Shown: piece after piece, positions 21,546-27,223 of the stretch | Layout of the letters: every line of letters begins with the position of its first letter | Numbering within the stretch: position 1 is the stretch's first letter | Assembly (NCBI GenBank): GCA_902489855.1 | Contig: CABUBS010000004.1 | Location: 1-27,223, forward strand | Origin: an uncultured Collinsella sp. | GTDB taxonomy: Bacteria > Actinomycetota > Coriobacteriia > Coriobacteriales > Coriobacteriaceae | Reading direction: 5' to 3' | Length of the DNA: 27,223 nucleotides | Position numbers and translations under genes: made by a program | The notes under the pieces: model-generated | Databases searched by the model: none | Seen by the model: only the letters and a program-made list of their open reading frames with translations | Told to the model about the DNA's origin: nothing

Positions 21546-22791
21546 CCTCATCAGATACGAGCTCAAGAAGATGCTCTCAAGGCGCGTCTCGCAGGTTTCC
21601 ATAGCGGCCGTCCTGGCGCTGGTCGCGGTCATAGCCTTCTTCAACATAACGTCCCAGTACGCCCTCGACCCCAAGGAGATGGGCACCGAATTCGAAGGCA
21701 CTGCCGCCATCGCCCAGATAAAGGCAAACACGGAAGCGCTCGCAGGCCCCATCACCGACGAGGAGGCCACCGAGGCGCTCCGCGAGTTCAAGGAGTTCGT
21801 CGGTCCGGACGGCGAGGTCAAGGAAGAGTACAGGACGGACAGGAAGCCCTACGGGGAGAAGGCGAACGAGTACTGGGAGTTCAGCGCGAAGAACGGCGCC
21901 CTCATGGCGCTGCTGACAAGCCCTTGGATGCAAGGCTACCAGATGCCCGTGTCCGCGGCAGCCGCTATCGACACGACTGGCACCGTCGACCTCTACGGGC
22001 GAGTCCGCTCGAAGATAGCCTCCGGGCTCGACGCGAACGGGGCCCTCTCGTACAACGACGATGAGAGGGCGTTCTGGAGCGAGAGGGCGCAAGGCATGCA
22101 AACGCCCATCGAGTACGGATACGCAGGAGGATGGGAGGACTTCCTCAACCTCGCCCAGTTCCTCATATTCGCGATGCTCGCAGTCGTGATAACGTGCGCA
22201 TCGGTGTTCAACGGGGAGTACCGGGCCAAAACCGACGCCATCCTGCTGTCCACCAAGTTCGGCAAATCAAGGCTCGGGCGCGCGAAGGCGGCGGCCTCTA
22301 TGATCGCGGCAAGCGCCATATACTGGGTCTTCACACTCGTCTTCCTGGCAATAACGCTCGTCTTCTACGGAGCCGACGGCGCAGGTCTACCCATCCAGAT
22401 CTACAACATCACATGCACCTACGGCATAAGCCTGTCAGCCGCCGCCCTCATATGCTGCCTCGTCGGGTATCTCGCAACCCTCGCCCTCCTTGGGATAGTG
22501 CTCGCACTGTCAGCCAAGATAGACAGCCCCATGGGAATCCTCGCAGTCGGCGTCGCTCTCATCTTGATTCCGATCTTCGTGCCGACGATGACGAGCAGCA
22601 TCGCGAACCGCGTCATCTACCTGTTCCCCTACGACGCACTGAACCCCCTCAACCTCTTCGGCATGGTCTCGTATGCCATAGGCCCTGTCGTGGTCGAGCT
22701 GCCCGTGTTCCTCGCCGCTTTCTACCTCCTGCTTTTCGCGACGGGCATTGCTCTCGCGATAAGGACGTTCAAACGCCATCAGGTTGCCTGA
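21538..22791 (+). CDS. ABC transporter permease
   Basis: A 417-residue ABC-2 type membrane protein. One helix lies at residues about 18-36, followed by a large extracytoplasmic domain (about 37-200, charged, with DPKEMGTEFEG near the start). About five further helices run from 204 to 410, with FNGEYRAKTDAILLSTKFGKS as the cytoplasmic coupling loop. Start: GTG at 21538 with AAAGGAG six bases upstream, overlapping the ATPase stop by 8 bp. It closes the four-gene operon. Substrate is unknown; export of or protection from a membrane-active peptide is plausible by analogy. No terminator is seen in the 290 bp after it, apart from the one serving the opposite strand. Confidence 0.85.
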   Translation: MGSLIRYELKKMLSRRVSQVSIAAVLALVAVIAFFNITSQYALDPKEMGTEFEGTAAIAQIKANTEALAGPITDEEATEALREFKEFVGPDGEVKEEYRTDRKPYGEKANEYWEFSAKNGALMALLTSPWMQGYQMPVSAAAAIDTTGTVDLYGRVRSKIASGLDANGALSYNDDERAFWSERAQGMQTPIEYGYAGGWEDFLNLAQFLIFAMLAVVITCASVFNGEYRAKTDAILLSTKFGKSRLGRAKAAASMIAASAIYWVFTLVFLAITLVFYGADGAGLPIQIYNITCTYGISLSAAALICCLVGYLATLALLGIVLALSAKIDSPMGILAVGVALILIPIFVPTMTSSIANRVIYLFPYDALNPLNLFGMVSYAIGPVVVELPVFLAAFYLLLFATGIALAIRTFKRHQVA

Positions 22792-22990
22792 TGATGTCAA
22801 GGAGGGCCGTTGCCGCCAAGGATGCGTGAATCAGCGAGCCTTCGAGTGGATGCATACCATCGCATTTCAGGGCGAAATCCTCTCCGATTCGCCTCTGGCT
22901 GTTAGGGTTTAGGGCTGAATGTTGCGCAACTGCGCCCTGGCCCCGACCGTAAAACCTCTCTAGCTTCTTTCCCTGCCGTCTCCAAACACA

Positions 22991-23028
22991 AAGCCGGAGT
23001 GCCCTCCATATGGAAGGCGCCCCGGCTT
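22991..23028 (-). terminator. Terminator after the transketolase genes
   Basis: A long imperfect stem, aagccgg...ccggctt, closed by a tcc-atat-gga tip (22991-23028), followed by TTTGTGTTTGG on the minus strand. It lies 54 bp past the transketolase C-terminal subunit stop. The stretch 22792-22990 holds no gene. Confidence 0.7.
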
Positions 23029-23081
23029 GTTCATTGCCCAATGCGGAAGCGGCTCTCAAGTTAAGGCCAAAGCAGACCGCC

Positions 23082-24023
23082 TTACGCCAAGAACTCCTTG
23101 GTGGTCGCCACGATGTTGGCGGCGTCCAGGCCATACTTGTGCAAGAGCTCGGCACCCGGGCCAGACTCACCGAAGGTGTCGTTGACGCCGATCTTCTTGA
23201 GCGACGTCGGGCACTGCTCGCACAGGACGTCGGCAACGGCGCTGCCCAGGCCACCGATCACAGAGTGCTCCTCGACGGTCACGACGTGACCGGTCTTGGT
23301 GGCGCTCTTGACGATCAGGTCGGCATCGATGGGCTTGATGGTGTGCATGTTGATGACCTCGGCGTCGATGCCCTCGGCAGCGAGCTGCTCGGCGGCCTCG
23401 AGAGCCTCGCCGACCATCAGGCCGCAGGCAATGATGGTCACATCGGCGCCCTCGCGCATGACAATGCCCTTACCCAACTCGAACTTGTAGGTCTCGGGGT
23501 CGTTGATAACCGGCGAGGCCAAACGAGCGAAGCGCATGTACACCGGACCGTCGCACTCGTAGGCGGCGCGCGTCACGGCGCGGGCCTCGACGTCGTCGGC
23601 AGGAACGATCACAGTCATGCCAGGGATGACGCGCATCAGGGCGATATCCTCGCAGCACTGGTGTGTGGCGCCGTCCTCGCCCACCGAGATACCGGCGTGC
23701 GTGGCGCCAATCTTAACGTTGAGATGCGGGTAGCCGATGGAGTTACGGACCTGCTCAAAGGCGCGGCCGGCGGCAAACATGGCAAAGGTGCTCGCGAAGG
23801 CAACGCGGCCGGTGGTCGCGATACCGGCGGCGACGCCCATCAGGTTGCTCTCGGCAATGCCCACATCGAAGAAACGATCGGGGCAGGCTGCCTTGAACTT
23901 GCCGGTCTGCGTGGCGGCAGCCAGGTCGGCGTCGAGGACCACAAAGTCATCGTGCTCGTTGGCGAGCTCGACGAGGGCCTCGCCGTAGCTTACGCGCGTG
24001 GCGATTTTCTTGACGTCTGCCAT
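23082..24023 (-). CDS. Transketolase, C-terminal subunit
   Basis: A 313-residue cytoplasmic protein giving the pyrimidine-binding and C-terminal domains of a split transketolase. It completes the ThDP active site with the subunit encoded just upstream. The conserved GIAESN (55-60) holds the Glu that activates ThDP. The segments HAGISVGEDGATHQCCEDIA and GPVYMRFAR are family-typical, and the C-terminal domain begins near 190 with GADVTIIACG. It moves two-carbon units in the non-oxidative pentose phosphate pathway. The start at 24023 lies one base after the stop of the other subunit, with GGAG inside the end of that gene, so equal production by coupling is expected. Confidence 0.94.
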   Translation of the reverse strand: MADVKKIATRVSYGEALVELANEHDDFVVLDADLAAATQTGKFKAACPDRFFDVGIAESNLMGVAAGIATTGRVAFASTFAMFAAGRAFEQVRNSIGYPHLNVKIGATHAGISVGEDGATHQCCEDIALMRVIPGMTVIVPADDVEARAVTRAAYECDGPVYMRFARLASPVINDPETYKFELGKGIVMREGADVTIIACGLMVGEALEAAEQLAAEGIDAEVINMHTIKPIDADLIVKSATKTGHVVTVEEHSVIGGLGSAVADVLCEQCPTSLKKIGVNDTFGESGPGAELLHKYGLDAANIVATTKEFLA

Positions 24024-24024
24024 C

Positions 24025-24855
24025 CTAGAGCTCCTCTCCGGCGGCCGTGAGCTCTGCCATGGCCTGCTCAAACTGTTCATCGTTGGGGGCCTTGCCGTGC
24101 CAACCAACCTGGTTCTCCATAAAGGAAACGCCCTTGCCCTTCATGGTCTCGGCGATGATGGCGGTCGGCTGACCCTTGGTGGCGCGGGCCTCGGCAAAGG
24201 CGGCGCGGATCTGATCGAAATCGTTGCCGTCGGCAAGCTCCACCACGTGGAACTTAAAGGCGCGGAACTTGTCGGCGAGCGGCATGGGGTCGTTGACCTC
24301 CTCGACGGGGCCGTCGATCTGCAGGCCGTTGTGGTCGACGATCACGCAGAGGTTATCGAGCTGCTGGTTGCCGGCAAACATGGCTGCCTCCCAGACCTGG
24401 CCCTCCTCGCTCTCGCCATCACCCAGCAGGGCGTACGTGCGGTAAGTATCGCCCCAGTGCTTGGCGGCAACCGCCATGCCCACGGCGGCGGAGATGCCCT
24501 GGCCGAGCGAGCCGGTGGACATATCGACGCCCGGGGTGTCGTTCATGTTGGGATGACCTTGCAGGTGGCTGCCGATATGGCGCAGCGTCTCGAGATCCTC
24601 CTTGGGGAAGAACCCACGCTCGGCGAGCACGGCGTACAGGCCCGGAGCGCAATGGCCCTTGGAGAGCACAAAACGGTCGCGATCGGCCTTGCGGGGATCG
24701 GCCGGGTCGACGTTCATTTCCTCAAAGTACAGATAGGTCATGATGTCGGCAGCGCCGAGCGAACCGCCCGGATGGCCGGACTTGGCAGCGTGCACGCCGG
24801 TGACGATGCCCTTCCTTACCTCGTTGGCAACCTTTTTGAGCTCTTCGTCGCTCAT
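24025..24855 (-). CDS. Transketolase, N-terminal (ThDP-binding) subunit
   Basis: A 276-residue cytoplasmic subunit binding the diphosphate of ThDP. Seen are SGHPGGSLGAAD (26-37), the histidine-bearing SKGHCAPGLYA, GSLGQGISAAVGMA, and the ThDP motif GDGESEEGQ (145-153) closing with N176 in VDHNGL. Full-length transketolases have about 660 residues; the two genes here total 589, typical of the split form in archaea and many anaerobes. AAAGGAAGG precedes the ATG at 24855. The 207 bp upstream contain no gene and must hold the promoter, but no clear -35/-10 pair was found. Confidence 0.95.
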   Translation of the reverse strand: MSDEELKKVANEVRKGIVTGVHAAKSGHPGGSLGAADIMTYLYFEEMNVDPADPRKADRDRFVLSKGHCAPGLYAVLAERGFFPKEDLETLRHIGSHLQGHPNMNDTPGVDMSTGSLGQGISAAVGMAVAAKHWGDTYRTYALLGDGESEEGQVWEAAMFAGNQQLDNLCVIVDHNGLQIDGPVEEVNDPMPLADKFRAFKFHVVELADGNDFDQIRAAFAEARATKGQPTAIIAETMKGKGVSFMENQVGWHGKAPNDEQFEQAMAELTAAGEEL

Positions 24856-25062
24856 TGTGCCTTCCTTTCATCCTCATTAGACAAAATGCGCACGGCACCG
24901 AAGGTAATCCCAACACAGCCGCAATGCACGTACGTCATTCATTATGCTGGAAACTGATGGCTTTACCAGAGTTTTTATCATTATTTGAACAATTTAGCAG
25001 GCAGAACCGCTGATGAAACGGTTTATCAATGTGAACGTCTTTTGGATGGAACGCGATCGACC

Positions 25063-25953
25063 CTACGCGCTAATGTCCTTGAATCCCTCGCCGAAGGCTT
25101 CCGTAACGTCGGCAACCGTCACGATGGCATGAGGATCGCGCTCGCGCACGATCGTCTTGAGGGTATTGAGCTCTCGACGGCTCACGATGACCATAATCAC
25201 TGGCTTCTCGGCACCCGAATACATGCCAGTCGCCTTAAACTTGGTACAACCACGACCCAGGCCATACATGATATCGGCAGCGATATCAGGGAACTTGTCC
25301 GAGATGATGAGTACCATACGGCGTTTGTTGCCACCATCGACCACGGCATCGATCACGTAGCCGCTAATGACCATCGAAAGGCCTGCATACAGTGCGTTTT
25401 CGATTGAAAAGACCGGAGCCGATAGCGCGCATACGGCAACATCGATCGCCATGACGGTCGAGCCCACCGGCAGCGAGGTGTTACGCGAGATGATTTGGCC
25501 AATCGTGTCCGAGCCGCCGGTGTTGGCGCCGGCGCGCAACACCATGCCGTAACCGATGCCCGTAATAATGCCGCCCCACATGGCAGGGAGCATCAGGTCC
25601 GCATCCGCCAGAGGTGCTACAAACGGGGCGAACAGATCGGTAAAGAAGCCCAGCAGCACAAAGCCCGTCGCGGTCTGCACCACGTAGAACATGCCGCCCT
25701 CGCGCATAACGACCAACAACAGCAAGGCGTTCATCACGATCGTCTGAATACCAACGGGAAGCGATAGGCCGCGCGCCGCGCCGACCGCCTGGATAATGGT
25801 GGCAAGGCCCGTAACGCCACCGGCGGCAAGACCGTTGGGAATCAAAAACAAGTCGGTCGCGATGGCGGCCAAGGCACACCCCAACATGATCTGGGGCAGG
25901 TCGTGAAGGAAGTTCATCGAAAGAATGCGCTTGATGTCCAGACGATATGCCAT
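25063..25953 (-). CDS. YitT-family membrane protein (DUF161/DUF2179)
   Basis: A 296-residue membrane protein. About five or six helices fill residues 20-200, with the family signature FLIPNGLAAGGVTGLATII near the start and LRAGANTGGSDTIGQIISR in the middle. The C-terminal soluble DUF2179 domain (about 205-290) contains GCTKFKATGMYSGAEKPVIM and VVSRRELNTLK, a ligand-binding-like fold. Function is not established for the family; some members affect efflux or spore properties. GGGAGG lies six bases before the ATG at 25953. It is a single gene on the minus strand between prfB and the transketolase pair, with a terminator just upstream that ends prfB. Confidence 0.88.
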   Translation of the reverse strand: MAYRLDIKRILSMNFLHDLPQIMLGCALAAIATDLFLIPNGLAAGGVTGLATIIQAVGAARGLSLPVGIQTIVMNALLLLVVMREGGMFYVVQTATGFVLLGFFTDLFAPFVAPLADADLMLPAMWGGIITGIGYGMVLRAGANTGGSDTIGQIISRNTSLPVGSTVMAIDVAVCALSAPVFSIENALYAGLSMVISGYVIDAVVDGGNKRRMVLIISDKFPDIAADIMYGLGRGCTKFKATGMYSGAEKPVIMVIVSRRELNTLKTIVRERDPHAIVTVADVTEAFGEGFKDISA

Positions 25954-25965
25954 GCTGCCTCCCTC

Positions 25966-25994
25966 AAAAAAGCGCACCCAAACGGATGCGCTTT
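25966..25994 (-). terminator. Terminator after prfB
   Basis: Stem aaagcgca (25969-25976) with tgcgcttt (25987-25994), then a U-run on the minus strand. It is 125 bp past the prfB stop and only about 15 bp before the YitT start, so YitT transcription by its own promoter must begin inside or before this hairpin, or depend on read-through. Confidence 0.75.
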
Positions 25995-26118
25995 GAACTT
26001 CTTCTTGTATTCGATTCTACCGATCCGCCGGACAAAAACCACCCCTGCGCAGGGTTTATTCTGGATACAAACCCGTCCAACCGTTGGGCTTGGCATCGGC
26101 TTGAAGCCACCCGATGTT

Positions 26119-27223
26119 TTAGACCTCCGAGCCTTCTGCATCGGCGTTGCCGGTAGCCCAGCGATGGTAGCCAATAACAAACGGGTCCAGGTCGCCATCG
26201 TCAAGGACGGCCTCGACATTGCTGGTCTCCACGCCCGTGCGTAAGTCCTTGACCATCTGGTACGGGTAGAGCACGTAGCTGCGGATCTGGTTGCCAAAAC
26301 CAATCGTGGTCTTGGGTCCGCGGATCTCATCGAGCGCCTCGGCGCGCTTCTCGAGCTCAATCTCGTACAGGCGAGCCTTGAGGATCTGCATGCACGCGGC
26401 CTTGTTCTGGATCTGGCTGCGCTCGTTTTGGCAGGTGACCACAATGCCGCTGGGGAAATGCGTCACGCGCACGGCGGAGTCGGTGGTGTTGACGCCCTGA
26501 CCGCCAGGGCCGCTCGCGTGGTACACGTCCACGCGGATGTCATCGGGACTAATTTCGATGTCGATATCATCGGGTAGCACGGGGATGACCTCGACGCCGG
26601 CAAACGTGGTCTGGCGGCGCTTCTTGTCGTCGGTGGGGCTGATGCGCACCAAGCGGTGGACGCCGGCCTCGGCGCGCAGCATGCCAAATGCGTCCTTGCC
26701 CTCGACGGTAAAGGTCGCGCGGTCGATGCCGATGACCTCGGCTGCGGGACAGTCGTTGATGGTGACCTTCCAGCCGCGACGCTGGCAGTACTTCATGTAC
26801 ATCTTAAAGAGCATGAAAGTCCAGTCCTGGGCCTCCAGACCACCCTGTCCGGGCTTGATGGTCACAATGGCATCGCCGTGATCGAACTCACCGGTAAACC
26901 AGCTCGAAAGCTCAAGCTCATCGATGGCACGGGCCAGGCGCTCAGCCGTGGCTGCAGCCTCCTCGCGAAGGGCGGCGGCGTCGGGGTCATCCCCCATCTC
27001 CTCGGCAAGCTCCAGCGCGGCGCGGGCATCGGAAAGCTCGCCCCGCGCGGTATCCACGGCAGCGATATCTTCCTTGGTACGCGCGATCTCCTCCATGGTG
27101 GCACGGGCGGCGTCGGCGTCATCCCAAAAGCCAGGGGCAACACTTTTGGCCTCGAGCTCGGTCACGCGCGTGCGCTTTTCGTCCAAATGGAGATACGACT
27201 CGACCTCGCCGAGCCGGTCCGCG
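26119..27223 (-). CDS. prfB: Peptide chain release factor 2 (5' end outside window)
   Basis: This is release factor RF2, which ends translation at UGA and UAA codons in the ribosome A site. The GGQ peptidyl-hydrolysis motif appears as SGPGGQGVNTTDSAVRVTH. The RF2-type region AGVHRLVRISPTDDKKRRQT precedes it, and the stop-reading loop is expected in SPTDDKKRR's domain-2 neighbourhood. The frame stays open to the right edge, with residues ADRLGEVESYLHLDEKRTRV across the edge segment, so the true start lies outside. The region that in E. coli holds the UGA-programmed frameshift (YLDYDAK) is read straight through here as YLHLDEK, so there is no frameshift in this gene. In actinobacteria prfB usually precedes ftsE; here they are about 12 kb apart. 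Confidence 0.95.
   Translation of the reverse strand, partial: ADRLGEVESYLHLDEKRTRVTELEAKSVAPGFWDDADAARATMEEIARTKEDIAAVDTARGELSDARAALELAEEMGDDPDAAALREEAAATAERLARAIDELELSSWFTGEFDHGDAIVTIKPGQGGLEAQDWTFMLFKMYMKYCQRRGWKVTINDCPAAEVIGIDRATFTVEGKDAFGMLRAEAGVHRLVRISPTDDKKRRQTTFAGVEVIPVLPDDIDIEISPDDIRVDVYHASGPGGQGVNTTDSAVRVTHFPSGIVVTCQNERSQIQNKAACMQILKARLYEIELEKRAEALDEIRGPKTTIGFGNQIRSYVLYPYQMVKDLRTGVETSNVEAVLDDGDLDPFVIGYHRWATGNADAEGSEV

Noticed and set aside
20691..21821. A 376-codon minus-strand frame opposite the ABC ATPase and permease
   Set aside because: It is a shadow of the plus-strand genes with His/Arg-rich low-complexity content and no start signal.
23010..24957. Two long plus-strand frames opposite the transketolase genes
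   Set aside because: Both are mirror frames of highly conserved enzyme genes with no independent support.

Overview
The window reads as chromosomal DNA of a high-GC anaerobe, most likely a gut Coriobacteriia member of the Collinsella type. This is an inference from GC-rich codon use, the prfB/ftsE/ftsX/smpB/rnr gene set, the flavin reductase plus rubredoxin pair, the split transketolase, and the many short palindromic repeats between genes. No species is claimed.

Layout. 1-3900: a membrane polyferredoxin gene (-), then gpmA and an Nramp metal transporter (+). All three lie among two families of imperfect palindromes (family A, five copies; family B, two copies and a partial one). 3900-6600 (-): flavin reductase, rubredoxin, a TPR protein overlapping smpB, and tandem tRNA-Glu(CUC)/tRNA-Gln(CUG). 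6600-9300: a small unknown gene (+), a 62-bp-period palindrome array, then an ArsC/Spx-like protein, a VanZ-like protein and a serine recombinase (-). 9340-13800 (-): rnr, ftsX and ftsE. FtsE carries an unusual Pro/Ala/Gln-rich N-terminal extension of about 170 residues.

13800-19200 is accessory DNA. It starts with orphan hairpins, a 3' scrap of a UvrD-type helicase gene and scraps that look like phage head genes. It then holds a compact module: an sce7726-like protein with a RecB-type PD-(D/E)xK nuclease signature (+), meeting tail to tail, with overlapping ends, a three-gene operon (-) of HigB/RelE-like toxin, HTH-ImmA/IrrE metallopeptidase and sce7725-like protein. The operon promoter is covered by two abutting 19-bp dyads. 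This is the best candidate for a little-described defence or addiction system here.

19235-22791 (+) is a coupled operon of sigma factor, membrane protein, ABC ATPase and ABC permease. An in-frame amber codon splits the ATPase near its C-terminus. 22990-27223 (-) holds the two transketolase subunits, a YitT-family membrane protein and the 5'-truncated prfB. The usual actinobacterial order prfB-ftsE-ftsX-smpB is kept on one strand, but about 12 kb separates prfB from ftsE and about 6 kb separates ftsX from smpB.
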